Shown: positions 42,542-52,167, counted from the first letter of the stretch. The stretch is DNA of 64,000 bases from Tianweitania populi (GCF_014652875.1 NZ_BMZQ01000001.1:496001-560000); one strand, 5' to 3'. The notes: generated by a model from the letters alone, not told the origin. Numbers and translations: made by a program.

Positions 42542-42871
42542 CTACCAAGCCGGTCCCTTCCTCGTCGAAGCGAGCTTCAATCCTGCTTCCAGAACAGCTT
42601 CAAGCTCATCGATCAGTTGCTCGGTAGAGGGTTGCCCGCCGAAGAAGTTGATCCTGTACCGCCCGTTCGGCTTACTCATGACGATGCCGACTTCCCGCAG
42701 CTTCCGCTGAACCGCACCGTAGGTAACCAGAAGCCCCTCGGCGGTTTCTTTGCCTGTGCCGTTGAGCTTTGGCTCAACGAGCGTTCCAGCCTGTTGGCTG
42801 GAAATCAACCCGTCGAAGTGGTCAAAAGAAAGCGGTGCGTGGTCGTATGCGATGCCATGTTGTGCAGCCAT
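42542..42871 (-). CDS. Small protein of unknown function next to tRNA-Arg
   Basis: This 109-residue candidate starts at ATG 42871 with a strong GAGGGGG ribosome-binding site about seven bases upstream. Nothing in it matches a family I know; GLLVTYGAVQRKLREVGIVMSKPNGRYRINFFGG is a plausible folded core (read in two halves) and the C-terminal third looks helical (LIDELEAVLEAGLKLAS). It sits alone, downstream of a tRNA gene, where integrated DNA is common. It could be a remnant of transferred DNA, but there is no integrase or repeat of the tRNA end nearby. Confidence 0.6.
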   Translation of the reverse strand: MAAQHGIAYDHAPLSFDHFDGLISSQQAGTLVEPKLNGTGKETAEGLLVTYGAVQRKLREVGIVMSKPNGRYRINFFGGQPSTEQLIDELEAVLEAGLKLASTRKGPAW

Positions 42872-43030
42872 GATGATCCCCCTCAAATGCGCCAATGCAT
42901 TGGAGGATTGCCCTTGAACAAACGCGGCGTCATCATCCATTTGATGTATGACGATCGGTCGAGGGCTCGTTCTCGTCGCTGATCAAGCGGGTGCTGAAAA
43001 GCACGAAGCAGAACTGCAGCATGAGCGAAC

Positions 43031-43068
43031 GTTGCAACTCGCCCTGAAGCCGAGTTGCAACTTCGGCT
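43031..43068. repeat. Perfect 11-bp inverted repeat downstream of tRNA-Arg
   Basis: GTTGCAACTCG (43031-43041) and CGAGTTGCAAC (43051-43061) are exact inverted copies around nine bases. AGCCGA (43048-43053) and TCGGCT (43063-43068) form a second, mutually exclusive hairpin using the same arm. It lies 35 bases past the 3' end of the minus-strand tRNA-Arg, with no T-run. It may be a processing or termination signal, or an operator for the small gene at 42871. Confidence 0.55.
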
Positions 43069-43095
43069 GTCAAGAAAGCTGAGGGCAGGGGAAAC

Positions 43096-43172
43096 TGGCG
43101 ATCCCGACAGGATTCGAACCTGTGACCATCGGCTTAGAAGGCCGGTGCTCTATCCAGCTGAGCTACGGGACC
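43096..43172 (-). tRNA. tRNA-Arg (anticodon TCT)
   Basis: The minus-strand 77-mer has a 7-bp acceptor stem (GGTCCCG with CGGGATC, one G-U pair), D arm with AGCTCAGCTGGATAGAGC, anticodon loop CTTCTAA with anticodon TCT at 43136-43138, T loop GGTTCGAATCC, and an encoded CCA end. It reads AGA codons, rare in a GC-rich genome. Confidence 0.96.
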
Positions 43173-43195
43173 GGAGCGCGATCGACCGCGCTAGA

Positions 43196-43501
43196 TCAGT
43201 GCGTCCAGGGCGTCTTGCGCTCGTAACGGAAGTTGTCCGAATAGGAAATCTGCCGGCGGCGGCTTTCCTTCGGTTCCTGCACGCGAAATTCGATGCCGTG
43301 CTTTTCGGCATAGGCCACGGCTTCCTCCTGCGTCTGGAACGTCAGCCGGATCTGGCTCTTCATGTCGCCCGATGACGTGTAGCCCATCAGCGGGTCGATC
43401 TTGCGCGGCATTTCCGGATCATATTCCAGCACCCAGTAACCCGTCTTCGCCTTGCCCGACTGCATGGCTGTCTTGGCTGGGCTGAAGATTCTGGCGGACA
43501 T
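43196..43501 (-). CDS. Complex I accessory subunit, NDUFS4-like (ETC complex I 18 kDa subunit)
   Basis: This 101-residue protein matches the NDUFS4 family: MSARIFSPAKTAMQSGKAKT, WVLEYDPEMPRKIDPLMGYTSSGDM in the middle, and the QTQEEAVAYAEKHGI segment. It is a supernumerary subunit found in alphaproteobacterial and mitochondrial NADH:ubiquinone oxidoreductase, and helps stabilise the NADH module. The ATG at 43501 has AGGAG six bases upstream. It lies between two tRNA genes; the nuo operon is not in the window. Confidence 0.9.
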   Translation of the reverse strand: MSARIFSPAKTAMQSGKAKTGYWVLEYDPEMPRKIDPLMGYTSSGDMKSQIRLTFQTQEEAVAYAEKHGIEFRVQEPKESRRRQISYSDNFRYERKTPWTH

Positions 43502-43688
43502 GATAATCTCCTGAACGAGGCGATCGTGCAGCCCGAGCCGCACGCATTTTGATGCTTCAATAGAGCAGCCGCGATTTGGATGCAAAGCCTGGGATTGTAA
43601 ATTGTCACAGGCTGCTCGGCTCGGCTCGGCACGAAGCGCGATGCACGCTTCGTTGAACACGGCCGCAACTAAGTTCTTGGGAAAATAA

Positions 43689-43765
<77 letters not shown>

Positions 43766-43831
43766 CCGGTTCGCGTCTCCTAGAGATAGGAACCGGCGAT
43801 GGCAAGACCACTTCGGTGAAATTACAGGATC

Positions 43832-45007
43832 TCAGACGCTTTTTGCTGCCGCCAGCGCTCCGAGAAGATCAGCCTTGAGGTCCTCGACATCTTCCAGGCC
43901 GATTTGCAGGCGAATAACGGGGCCGGCATAGTCGCCCTTGGCAACCGTGCGATCCTCAAGAAAAACCGGCACGGCGAGGCTCTCGAAGCCGCCCCAGGAA
44001 TAGCCGAGCGCAAAGATCTGCAGGGCATCAAGGAACGCGTCGGCCTGGGCCGTGCTGCCGCCATCCAGAACGATCGAGAACACGCCGGTCGATCCCGTGA
44101 AATCGCGCTTCCACAGGTCGTGAGTCGGGTGCGATTCGAGGGCAGGGTGCAGAACCTGCGCCACGCCAGCCTGATCCTCTAGCCACTGCGCAATCTCCAA
44201 AGCCGATTTGCGGTGATGCTCGAGGCGCACGCCCATGGTGCGCATTCCGCGGAAGGTCTGGTAAGCGTCGTCGGGGCCAGCGCACATGCCAAGCGCAGTG
44301 TAGGTTTCTTCCAGCTTGGCAAAATGCGGCTGCGTGGCCGAGATCGTGCCGAGAAGAACATCCGAATGACCGGCGGGGTATTTGGTGGCCGCATGGATCA
44401 CCACATCGACGCCGTGCTCCACCGAGCGGAAGTAAAGCGGCGTGGCCCACGTATTGTCCATCATGACAACAGCGCCGGCCTGATGTGCTGCAGCCGCAAT
44501 GGCCGGAATATCCTGAATTTCAAACGTGTTCGAGCCCGGCGACTCGGTGAATACCACCTTCGTATTCGCCTGGATCAAGGCGTTGATCCCGCCGCCGATC
44601 AGCGGATCGTAATAGGTGACTGTAACGCCGAGCCGCTTCAGCACGGTATCCGCGAAACGACGCGTCGGGCGATAAACGGAGTCGGTAATCAGCACGTAAT
44701 CGCCCGAAGACAGGAAGGCCAGCAGCGGAACGGTGACCGCTGCGAGGCCGGACGGAACGAGCAGCGTGCCCGCGGTGCCTTCGAGATCGTCGATAACAGC
44801 GGCGAGCGCGTCGCTGGTCGGGGTGCCATGCGTGCCGTAGGTATATTTCTGGGCACCGCGACGCATCACATCGGCATTGGGGAAAAGAACCGTCGAGGCA
44901 TGAACAACCGGCGGATTGACGAAGCCGTGGAAGCTTTGCGGATCGTGGCCGCCGTGCGCCAGACGCGTGTTCATGCCGTGCTTGCCGTTTGTGGACGTCG
45001 TCATCAT
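43832..45007 (-). CDS. metC: Cystathionine beta-lyase (PLP-dependent)
   Basis: This 391-residue Cys/Met-metabolism enzyme cleaves cystathionine to homocysteine, pyruvate and ammonia. The PLP lysine is Lys209 in HAATKYPAGHSD, Asp184 in MMDNTWATP contacts the cofactor ring, and SGLAAVTVPLLAFL is the phosphate-binding region. The subgroup (RRGAQKYTYGTHGTPT) is the MetC type common in rhizobia. The ATG at 45007 has GAGG upstream. Gamma-lyase or sulfhydrylase activity cannot be excluded from sequence alone. Confidence 0.9.
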   Translation of the reverse strand: MMTTSTNGKHGMNTRLAHGGHDPQSFHGFVNPPVVHASTVLFPNADVMRRGAQKYTYGTHGTPTSDALAAVIDDLEGTAGTLLVPSGLAAVTVPLLAFLSSGDYVLITDSVYRPTRRFADTVLKRLGVTVTYYDPLIGGGINALIQANTKVVFTESPGSNTFEIQDIPAIAAAAHQAGAVVMMDNTWATPLYFRSVEHGVDVVIHAATKYPAGHSDVLLGTISATQPHFAKLEETYTALGMCAGPDDAYQTFRGMRTMGVRLEHHRKSALEIAQWLEDQAGVAQVLHPALESHPTHDLWKRDFTGSTGVFSIVLDGGSTAQADAFLDALQIFALGYSWGGFESLAVPVFLEDRTVAKGDYAGPVIRLQIGLEDVEDLKADLLGALAAAKSV

Positions 45008-45105
45008 GACCTCGTGAAACTTGTTTGCCGAGGGTTACGCATGCACTAGCTCAAGCGCAACTGTGCCAGCTCTGCTGGACCAATCATCCCTTCAAAGGCA
45101 CTCGC

Positions 45106-45921
45106 TTGTTTAAACCGCTTCCGCCGCAGCAAAAATCACTTCCCCAGGAGCCTGCCCGGGGCCACCAACGCTTCATCCACCGCGCTCGCCAGGGATGGAG
45201 AAAGCTGCGCGAAGGACCTGTTGATGGAGCGCCGTCGGTCTGGACGCGGCACATGACGATCATCGCCTGGAGCGCTGCGATCTTGATCGTTGCTCTCAGT
45301 TTCGTGGATGGCGACATCAACGCGGTCGTGCGCGCCTCGGAGGCGCCCTTGCGCGCCTTTATGGCGGATTGGACGGACCTAGTGCGCATCCAATGGTACA
45401 TCGTGCCGGCCGGGCTGCTGATCCTGATCGCCGGCGTGGCGGATTGGGACGCGCCGGACAGCGGCGCGCGGCGCGTTTGGTCAAACCTTTATGCGCAAGC
45501 CGTCTTCGTGTTCGTGGCGGTTGGCGGAGCCTTGCTCACCACCAACGTCTTCAAGATCATTTTTGGCCGTGCACGTCCTCTCTTGTTCGACAATTTCGGG
45601 CACCTTCATCTGCAGCCATTCACTCTGGCCTATGATTTTGCGAGCTTCCCCTCCGGCCATTCCACCACGGCAGCAGCGGTCACTGTGATCCTGATGACCT
45701 GGATGCCTCGGTTCCGCTGGCTGTTCCTGGCTGCCGGCCTGTTCATGGCGGCAAGCCGGGTCGCGGCGGATGCACATTACCCGAGCGACATCGTTGGCGG
45801 CTTCACAGTCGGCTTCCTGTTTACGCTGACGCTGGCGCGATGGCTAGCCCAGCGCGAGATCGCCTTTCGCATGGAGAGCGGACACCTGTTTCCGGTGCCG
45901 AGGTTCCATCGCGCAGGCTGA
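45106..45921 (+). CDS. PAP2-family membrane phosphatase
   Basis: This membrane protein (271 residues from TTG 45106) has all three PAP2 motifs: KIIFGRARP, FPSGHSTTAA and SRVAADAHYPSDIVGG, in a multi-helix protein whose active site should face the periplasm. It may act on lipid A, undecaprenyl or phosphatidic phosphates. The start is uncertain: TTG at 45106 has AAGG seven bases upstream, while the open frame goes back to 45025 and the first ATG (about 45255) would cut the first helix short. Confidence 0.85.
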   Translation: MFKPLPPQQKSLPQEPARGHQRFIHRARQGWRKLREGPVDGAPSVWTRHMTIIAWSAAILIVALSFVDGDINAVVRASEAPLRAFMADWTDLVRIQWYIVPAGLLILIAGVADWDAPDSGARRVWSNLYAQAVFVFVAVGGALLTTNVFKIIFGRARPLLFDNFGHLHLQPFTLAYDFASFPSGHSTTAAAVTVILMTWMPRFRWLFLAAGLFMAASRVAADAHYPSDIVGGFTVGFLFTLTLARWLAQREIAFRMESGHLFPVPRFHRAG

Positions 45922-46162
45922 GTGACATTGCGGCAGCCATGCGGCGTACTAGCCTTTAGTACGATGAAGAGCCGGGCAGTCCCTTAATATTGCACAACAA
46001 AGATGCGGTCTGGCCCTTTCGCCCTTGACCACTGGCTTAATATCGCTTTCGATGCCGGTGTGAGGGACGGAGGAGCAGGTCGCCGGCATGGCGCCGCCTG
46101 ACAGCAACGTTCACTCTCCAAAGAAAATCAGGCCGCTTCGGCGCGATAAGAGGGTTGTGGTA

Positions 46163-47191
46163 ATGAAAACTGTCATCAAGGTGCTGGTTGGCGCAAGCTT
46201 GCTTGCCGCGTCTGCTGCGACAGCATCGGCAGCGACGCTGGCCGATGTGAAGGCAAAAGGCTTCCTGCAGTGCGGTGTCAACACCGGTTTGGCTGGCTTC
46301 TCGGCGCCAAACGACAAGGGTGAATGGACCGGCCTCGACGCAGACTTCTGCCGTGCCGTTGCCGCTGCCGTCTTCGGCGATGGCACCAAGGTGAAGTTCA
46401 CCGGCCTGTCTGCGAAGGATCGCTTCACGGCGCTCCAGTCCGGCGAGATCGACATCCTGTCGCGCAACACGACCTGGACCGTGAACCGCGATACCGCGCT
46501 CGGTTTCAACTTCGCCGGCGTCACCTACTATGACGGCCAGGGCTTCATGATCAATTCGAAGAAGCTCGAAGGCATTACCTCGACCATGCAGCTGTCCGGC
46601 GCCGCTATTTGCGTGCAGGCCGGCACGACCACCGAACTGAACCTTGCCGACTACTTCCGTTCCAACAACATGGAATACAATCCTGTTGTGTTCGAGAAGT
46701 TCGAGGAAGCCAACGCCGCCTACGACGCCGGCCGTTGCGATGCCTACACGACCGACCAGTCGGGCCTGTATGGCGTTCGTCTGCAGATGGCCTCGCCGAA
46801 CGACCACGTCGTTTTGCCGGAAATCATCTCCAAGGAGCCTCTCGGACCGGCCGTTCGCCAGGGCGACGACCAGTGGTTCGATGTCGTCAAGTGGACGTAT
46901 TACGCGCTGCTGAACGCCGAAGAAGCCGGCATCACGCAGGCCAATGTCGAGGAAATGAAGAACTCGGCCAATCCGGACATCAAGCGTATGCTCGGCAGCG
47001 AGGCTGAAACCAAGATCGGCACCGATCTCGGTCTCACCAATGACTGGGTCGTCAACGTCATCAAGGCGACCGGCAACTACGGCGAGATCTTCGAGCGCAA
47101 TGTCGGCTCCGGCAGCCCGCTGAAGATTGCCCGCGGCGTCAACGCACTGTGGACCAAGGGCGGCCTGCAGTACGGCATGCCAATCCGCTAA
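46163..47191 (+). CDS. aapJ: General L-amino-acid ABC transporter, periplasmic binding protein
   Basis: AapJ (342 residues) has a signal peptide (1-23, ending TASA) and the family 3 binding-protein fold: GFLQCGVNTGLAGFSAPNDKG, DADFCRAVAAAVFGD, and SRNTTWTVNRDTALGFNF. It feeds a broad-specificity amino-acid importer that in Rhizobium is central to nitrogen exchange. The ATG at 46163 has GAGGG upstream and fits the signal peptide; the frame is open to 46088. First gene of aapJQMP. A TTGACC at 46025-46030 could be a -35, but no good -10 follows. Confidence 0.95.
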   Translation: MKTVIKVLVGASLLAASAATASAATLADVKAKGFLQCGVNTGLAGFSAPNDKGEWTGLDADFCRAVAAAVFGDGTKVKFTGLSAKDRFTALQSGEIDILSRNTTWTVNRDTALGFNFAGVTYYDGQGFMINSKKLEGITSTMQLSGAAICVQAGTTTELNLADYFRSNNMEYNPVVFEKFEEANAAYDAGRCDAYTTDQSGLYGVRLQMASPNDHVVLPEIISKEPLGPAVRQGDDQWFDVVKWTYYALLNAEEAGITQANVEEMKNSANPDIKRMLGSEAETKIGTDLGLTNDWVVNVIKATGNYGEIFERNVGSGSPLKIARGVNALWTKGGLQYGMPIR

Positions 47192-47207
47192 AATCAGCTG
47201 AAACGAT

Positions 47208-47235
47208 CCGTCGGGGTGCGCGAGTGCCCCGACGG
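47208..47235 (+). other. Stem-loop between aapJ and aapQ
   Basis: CCGTCGGGG and CCCCGACGG form a perfect 9-bp stem with a 10-nt loop, starting 16 bases past the aapJ stop; there is no T-run. Binding-protein genes are often followed by such hairpins, which block 3' decay and give an excess of the binding protein over the permeases. Confidence 0.65.
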
Positions 47236-47304
47236 CGACAGCCACGGCAGGACCGGTCTTTAGAATTCGGCCGCCTTATTGAATGACCGTGGGAAGGGAA
47301 CCCC

Positions 47305-48495
47305 GTGGCTACACAAGACGTGACAGAGGACATCAGGCCCGCCAAGGCTTCGTTTCTCTATGATCCGCGCGTTCGAAGCCTTTTTGTTCAAGCCGTCGTC
47401 ATCCTGCTGCTCGTGCTGGGCATCTGGTGGATCGTCGACAACACGCTTTTGAATCTTCGCCGCTCCAACATCACGACGGGCTTCGGCTTTCTGCGCGGCC
47501 GTTCCGGTTTCGATATTTCGGATCGCCTGATCGAATACAGCTCGGACGGCACCTACGGACGCGCGCTTGTTGTCGGCATCCTGAACACGCTTCTGGTTGC
47601 GGTCACCGGCATCGTCGTCGCCACGATCATTGGCTTTCTTGTTGGTATCGGACGGCTTTCGAACAATTGGCTGATCCGCAAGATTGCGACCGTATATGTC
47701 GAGGTCTTCCGCAACATTCCGCCGCTTCTGGTGATCCTGTTCTGGTATCAGGGTGTCCTTGCGCTGCTGCCGAACGTACGCGGAAGCTACGTGCTGCCCT
47801 TCAACTCTTTTCTGAACAGCCGCGGTTTCTATCTTCCACGTCCGGTTTGGGGCGACGGCGCATGGCTCGTGCTTGCCGGACTGATCGTTGGTGTTGCGCT
47901 CAGCTACTTCGTGGCACGGCGCGCCAAGGCTCGGCAGGCCGCGACCGGCCAACAGTTTCCTGTTTTTCTGACCAGCCTCGCGTTGATCATTGGCTTGCCG
48001 ATTCTAGGCTTCATCCTTTCCGGAATGCCGCTCACCTTTGACCTGCCGCAAAAAGGCGCGTTCAATCTGACCGGCGGCCTCAACGTGAAGCCGGAATTCC
48101 TGTCGCTCTTGTTGGCACTGTCCTTCTACACCGCGGCCTTCATCGCCGAGATCGTGCGCGCTGGCATCCAGGGCGTGAGCAGGGGGCAGACCGAGGCGGC
48201 TTCGTCTCTCGGGCTGAGTTCAGGCCAAAGCCTACGGATGGTGGTGATCCCACAGGCGATGCGGATCGTCATTCCGCCGCTGACCAGCCAATATCTCAAC
48301 CTTACCAAGAACTCGTCCCTGGCGGTCGCGATCGGCTACCCCGACCTCTACGCAGTCGGCGGCACGATCCTGAATCAGACCGGTCAGGCGATCGAAGTGG
48401 TCGTCATCTTCATGGTGGTTTACCTCAGCATCAGCCTGCTGACGTCGCTTCTCATGAACTGGTTCAACGCCAAGATGGCCCTCAACGAGAGATAG
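47305..48495 (+). CDS. aapQ: General L-amino-acid ABC transporter permease AapQ
   Basis: AapQ (396 residues) has one N-terminal helix (VVILLLVLGIWWIVDN), a conserved insert, and a polar-amino-acid permease domain with the coupling motif EAASSLGLSSGQSLRMVVIPQA near residue 300. The start is GTG at 47305 behind AAGGGAA. It pairs with AapM as the membrane heterodimer and ends three bases before aapM. Confidence 0.95.
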   Translation: MATQDVTEDIRPAKASFLYDPRVRSLFVQAVVILLLVLGIWWIVDNTLLNLRRSNITTGFGFLRGRSGFDISDRLIEYSSDGTYGRALVVGILNTLLVAVTGIVVATIIGFLVGIGRLSNNWLIRKIATVYVEVFRNIPPLLVILFWYQGVLALLPNVRGSYVLPFNSFLNSRGFYLPRPVWGDGAWLVLAGLIVGVALSYFVARRAKARQAATGQQFPVFLTSLALIIGLPILGFILSGMPLTFDLPQKGAFNLTGGLNVKPEFLSLLLALSFYTAAFIAEIVRAGIQGVSRGQTEAASSLGLSSGQSLRMVVIPQAMRIVIPPLTSQYLNLTKNSSLAVAIGYPDLYAVGGTILNQTGQAIEVVVIFMVVYLSISLLTSLLMNWFNAKMALNER

Positions 48496-48498
48496 ACT

Positions 48499-49659
48499 AT
48501 GCAAGAGCACGATCTCTCCTGGGTCCGCACCGAGATGGCCTTGGCGCAAAGCGCGCCGCGAAGCGAGGCCGGGGCATTTGCCTGGGGTCGCAAGAACCTG
48601 TTCGCGACACCATTGAACTCTCTGATGACCGCCATTGCGATCGTGGCGGTGGCCTGGTTCCTGCCCAAGATCCTGAACTGGTTGCTGTTCGATGCGGTCT
48701 GGACGGGCACGGACCGTACGGCATGCTTGACCACGGAGCAGGGCGGACAACTGCCGGTCGGCTGGTCCGGCGCATGCTGGCCGTTCGTCATCAATCGCTT
48801 CGGCTACTTCATGTTCGGGCGCTATCCGATCGATGAGCGTTGGCGCGTGATCCTGACGGGCATCCTGTTTATAGGCCTGCTGATACCGCTCCTGATCCCC
48901 CGTGTGCCGTTCAAGGGGCTTAATGCCGTTCTGATCTTCGGCATCTTTCCTGTGGTCGCCTATATCCTGCTGCTCGGCGGTGTTTTCGGCTTGCCTCACG
49001 TCGAAACGTCGCTCTGGGGCGGGCTGATGGTCACGCTGGTGCTGTCTTATGTCGGCATCGCTGTGTCCTTGCCGTTGGGCATCATTCTGGCGCTGGGCCG
49101 CAGATCCAGAATGCCGGTGGTCAAGCTGCTGTCGGTGATCTTCATCGAGACGGTGCGCGGTGTGCCGCTGGTGACCGTGCTGTTCATGGCAGCCTTCATG
49201 CTGCCGCTCTTCGTGCCGCCGGGCGTGACTTTCGACAAGCTTCTGCGTGCGCTGATCGGTGTGGCGCTGTTTGCGTCCGCCTACATGGCAGAAGTCATTC
49301 GCGGCGGCCTTCAGGCCATTCCGCGCGGCCAGTATGAGGGCGCCGATTCGCTCGGCCTCGGTTATTGGCAGAAGATGGGCCTGATCGTCATGCCGCAGGC
49401 GTTGAAGCTGGTGATCCCCGGCATCGTCAACTCCTTCATCAGCCTCTTCAAGGACACGACGCTGGTTCTGATCATCTCGATGTTCGACCTGCTGGGCACG
49501 GTCAAGCAGAGCATCTCGGGTGACCCGACCTGGGCCACGCCGCAGACCGCGAAGACAGGCTATGTTTTCGCGGCGCTGATCTTCTGGGCCTTTTGCTTCG
49601 GCATGTCGCGCTATTCCATGTTCATGGAGCGGCGGCTGGACACAGGCTATCGCCGCTAG
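48499..49659 (+). CDS. aapM: General L-amino-acid ABC transporter permease AapM
   Basis: AapM (386 residues) is the second permease, with an N-terminal cytoplasmic segment, a helix with [16 protein letters not shown], and the permease domain containing [23 protein letters not shown] as the ATPase-coupling loop. [18 protein letters not shown] near the start is typical of AapM. It starts three bases after aapQ. Confidence 0.95.
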   Translation: MQEHDLSWVRTEMALAQSAPRSEAGAFAWGRKNLFATPLNSLMTAIAIVAVAWFLPKILNWLLFDAVWTGTDRTACLTTEQGGQLPVGWSGACWPFVINRFGYFMFGRYPIDERWRVILTGILFIGLLIPLLIPRVPFKGLNAVLIFGIFPVVAYILLLGGVFGLPHVETSLWGGLMVTLVLSYVGIAVSLPLGIILALGRRSRMPVVKLLSVIFIETVRGVPLVTVLFMAAFMLPLFVPPGVTFDKLLRALIGVALFASAYMAEVIRGGLQAIPRGQYEGADSLGLGYWQKMGLIVMPQALKLVIPGIVNSFISLFKDTTLVLIISMFDLLGTVKQSISGDPTWATPQTAKTGYVFAALIFWAFCFGMSRYSMFMERRLDTGYRR

Positions 49660-49716
49660 GCGCAACCAGGAACTTATCAGGACTTACAGGCGCAACCGCC
49701 CAAAGGGATACAGAAA

Positions 49717-50520
49717 ATGGCAATCGAAAATGCCGTCAGCGCGCAAGAGCTCCATGTCGATCGCTCCAAGATGCACATCTCGGACACGGAAGTCGCTGTT
49801 GAGATCGTTGGCATGCACAAGTGGTATGGCGACTTCCACGTTCTGCGCGACATCAACCTCAAGGTCATGCGCGGCGAGCGGATCGTCATCTGCGGTCCGT
49901 CTGGTTCCGGCAAATCAACGCTGATCCGCTGCATCAACCGGCTGGAAGAACACCAGCGCGGCCAGATCATCGTCGATGGCAAGGAACTGACCGACGATCT
50001 GAAGAAGATCGACGAGGTTCGCCGTGACGTCGGCATGGTGTTCCAGCACTTCAACCTGTTTCCGCACCTGACGATCCTGGAAAACTGCACCCTGGCGCCG
50101 ATCTGGGTTCGCAAGACCCCGAAGAAGGAAGCCGAGGAAACCGCGATGCACTTCCTGCGTCGCGTGAAGATCCCGGAACAGGCCAACAAGTATCCGGGTC
50201 AGCTATCCGGCGGTCAGCAGCAGCGCGTGGCGATTGCCCGTTCGCTCTGCATGAACCCGCGCATCATGCTGTTCGACGAGCCGACTTCGGCGCTCGATCC
50301 CGAGATGATCAAGGAAGTGCTGGAAACCATGGTCGGCCTTGCGGAAGAAGGCATGACGATGCTGTGTGTGACGCACGAAATGGGCTTCGCGCGCAAGGTC
50401 GCCAATCGCGTGATCTTCATGGATCAGGGTCAGATCGTCGAACAGAACACGCCTGTCGAGTTCTTCACCAACCCGCAGCACGAGCGCACCAAGCTCTTCC
50501 TCAGCCAGATCCTGCACTAG
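49717..50520 (+). CDS. aapP: General L-amino-acid ABC transporter ATP-binding protein
   Basis: AapP (267 residues) is the ATPase of the importer: Walker [11 protein letters not shown]-loop [15 protein letters not shown], signature [15 protein letters not shown], Walker [12 protein letters not shown] and the His switch in [11 protein letters not shown]. An N-terminal extension of about 25 residues precedes the domain. It lies 57 bases after aapM and ends 24 bases from a convergent monooxygenase gene, with no obvious terminator. Confidence 0.96.
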   Translation: MAIENAVSAQELHVDRSKMHISDTEVAVEIVGMHKWYGDFHVLRDINLKVMRGERIVICGPSGSGKSTLIRCINRLEEHQRGQIIVDGKELTDDLKKIDEVRRDVGMVFQHFNLFPHLTILENCTLAPIWVRKTPKKEAEETAMHFLRRVKIPEQANKYPGQLSGGQQQRVAIARSLCMNPRIMLFDEPTSALDPEMIKEVLETMVGLAEEGMTMLCVTHEMGFARKVANRVIFMDQGQIVEQNTPVEFFTNPQHERTKLFLSQILH

Positions 50521-50544
50521 GATCCAGACCAAAGCGGGAAGGGG

Positions 50545-51762
50545 TCAGCGCGACGCGCGTGGCTCCTTCCAGCCGTAAAGCCAGTCGAGGTCGCGGGAGA
50601 GGCTTTGCGGCCCCTTCAAGCGCAGAACCATGTCGCGACCAAAGGCAATCGGCCCGGCCGCGTGCCATGCCAGGCGGTTCAGCCTGCCGCGTGCCAGCAC
50701 GCGATCCACGCGCGGACGGCGCTCGGCTTCATAGGCGGACAAAGCGCGTGCGACATCGCCGGGATGCTGGGCAAGCCGCGTTGCCAGAACGGTGGCATCC
50801 TCGATCGCCATCGCGGCGCCCTGCGCTGCAAAGGGCAGCATGGCGTGCGCCGCATCGCCTGTGAGAGCAAGCCGATGACCCGTCCACTTCAGCCCCGATG
50901 GCGCACCATAAAGCGGCCAGCGGGTCCAGGCGGGCAGGGTCTGCAACGGACGCAGCGGTGCGGCTAAGCGCGACAGGAAGCCTGACAAGGCACCCTTGCC
51001 ATCCGTCTGCGACCAGCCTTGCGTGCCGACAGTTCCGCGCGTGATCGCAACCAGGTTCAGCGCGTGACCGGCTGACAGCGGGTAGGCGACAAGATGGGCG
51101 GCGGGATCTAGGAAGGTCGACACCTTGTCGAAGCGGATGATGTCGGCAATGCCGAGCGCCTCGGCTGTCGCACGATCGATCGTTGTGCGCCACGCCGTCA
51201 TGCCGGAAAAAACGCTTTCGGCCGGCTGGCCCTGATGCGCGAAGCGACGCAAACTGGACCACACGCCATCCGCGCCCACCAGAAGCGCCCCCTTGATCGT
51301 GGCGGTGCTGTTATCGCGCACAAGTGACAGGGTAACATCCTCGGCTCCGAACTCCGCACCGAGCACCTGCGCGCCTTTTTCCACCGTGATACGCGGTTCT
51401 GCCTTCACCGTCGCCAACAAGGCCTGCTGGATCGCAGCGCGATGCGCCACGAGATACGGCGCGCCATAGCGGTCGGTACTGTCACTGATCGGGATTTCGG
51501 CGAGCTGGCGCAGCGTCGTGGCATCGCGCAGAACCACGCCTGTCGGTGCCACCGCATGTGGCAGCAGATGATCGAGCACGCCGAGCCGACGCAGAATATG
51601 GGTGGCGTTTGGAGATAGCTGAAGCCCGGCACCGACCTCGCCAAACTCGTGCGTGGCCTCAAACAGGCGCACGGAGAACCCTTCAGCAGCCAAGGCAAGT
51701 GCTGCCGTCAGGCCGGCAATGCCACCGCCTGCAATCAGGATCGTTCTATCGGCGGAGTCCAT
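50545..51762 (-). CDS. FAD-dependent monooxygenase (salicylate-hydroxylase-like)
   Basis: This 405-residue flavoprotein has the Rossmann motif IAGGGIAGLTAALALAAEG at 10-28, the DG motif LLVGADGVWSSLR in the middle, and the GD motif LALTGDAAHAMLPFAAQGA, which together define group A aromatic hydroxylases (UbiH/NahG type). The substrate is not evident. It lies 18 bases after the NDUFS6-like gene on the same strand. A ubiquinone-ring hydroxylase is possible but the best resemblance is to salicylate hydroxylase-like proteins. Confidence 0.87.
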   Translation of the reverse strand: MDSADRTILIAGGGIAGLTAALALAAEGFSVRLFEATHEFGEVGAGLQLSPNATHILRRLGVLDHLLPHAVAPTGVVLRDATTLRQLAEIPISDSTDRYGAPYLVAHRAAIQQALLATVKAEPRITVEKGAQVLGAEFGAEDVTLSLVRDNSTATIKGALLVGADGVWSSLRRFAHQGQPAESVFSGMTAWRTTIDRATAEALGIADIIRFDKVSTFLDPAAHLVAYPLSAGHALNLVAITRGTVGTQGWSQTDGKGALSGFLSRLAAPLRPLQTLPAWTRWPLYGAPSGLKWTGHRLALTGDAAHAMLPFAAQGAAMAIEDATVLATRLAQHPGDVARALSAYEAERRPRVDRVLARGRLNRLAWHAAGPIAFGRDMVLRLKGPQSLSRDLDWLYGWKEPRASR

Positions 51763-51780
51763 GTCTGCACGCGCAGCCCG

Positions 51781-52026
51781 TCAGGCCGCGTGCGCTTCGT
51801 AAAGGCTGCCGGCCGGCAGGCTTTCACCCGCGCCGAGAGTCGCATTGTAGCGGTAGAGCGTTGAGCAATAAGGGCAGACCTTCTCGCTGTCGGCACCCAT
51901 GTCCAGGTAGACATGCGGATGGTCGAAGGGCGGATTTGCCCCCACGCACATGAATTCCTTGACCCCGACCTCAACAACCGGATGTCCGGCATCGTTCTGG
52001 AAATGCGGAATAGCGCCGCCAGCCAT
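51781..52026 (-). CDS. Complex I accessory zinc protein, NDUFS6-like
   Basis: This 81-residue protein has the CHCC zinc motif: Cys27, His36, Cys51 and Cys54 (MCVGANPPFDHPHVYLD and KVCPYCSTLYRY), as in the NDUFS6 subunit shared by alphaproteobacteria and mitochondria. It binds zinc and takes part in complex I assembly. The ATG at 52026 has GAGGAG upstream. A larger open frame runs through it from 53292, but that part is antisense to ppk. Confidence 0.9.
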   Translation of the reverse strand: MAGGAIPHFQNDAGHPVVEVGVKEFMCVGANPPFDHPHVYLDMGADSEKVCPYCSTLYRYNATLGAGESLPAGSLYEAHAA

Positions 52027-52167
52027 GACACGCTCCTCATGCTTGCTGACCGGCATCTGGAACAGAAATCGGGTCTTTGCAAGCCGCCGTGACGAAACTG
52101 TCGCAAAACCGCTGCATGACGCTACTATGTGCCGCGCTGCCTGCGGCAGTGAAATGGGAGATTGTGC

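Noticed and set aside
45945-45963. Small hairpin CGTACTA/TAGTACG after the PAP2 gene as a terminator
   Set aside because: The stem is short and AT-containing with no T-run; could be chance.
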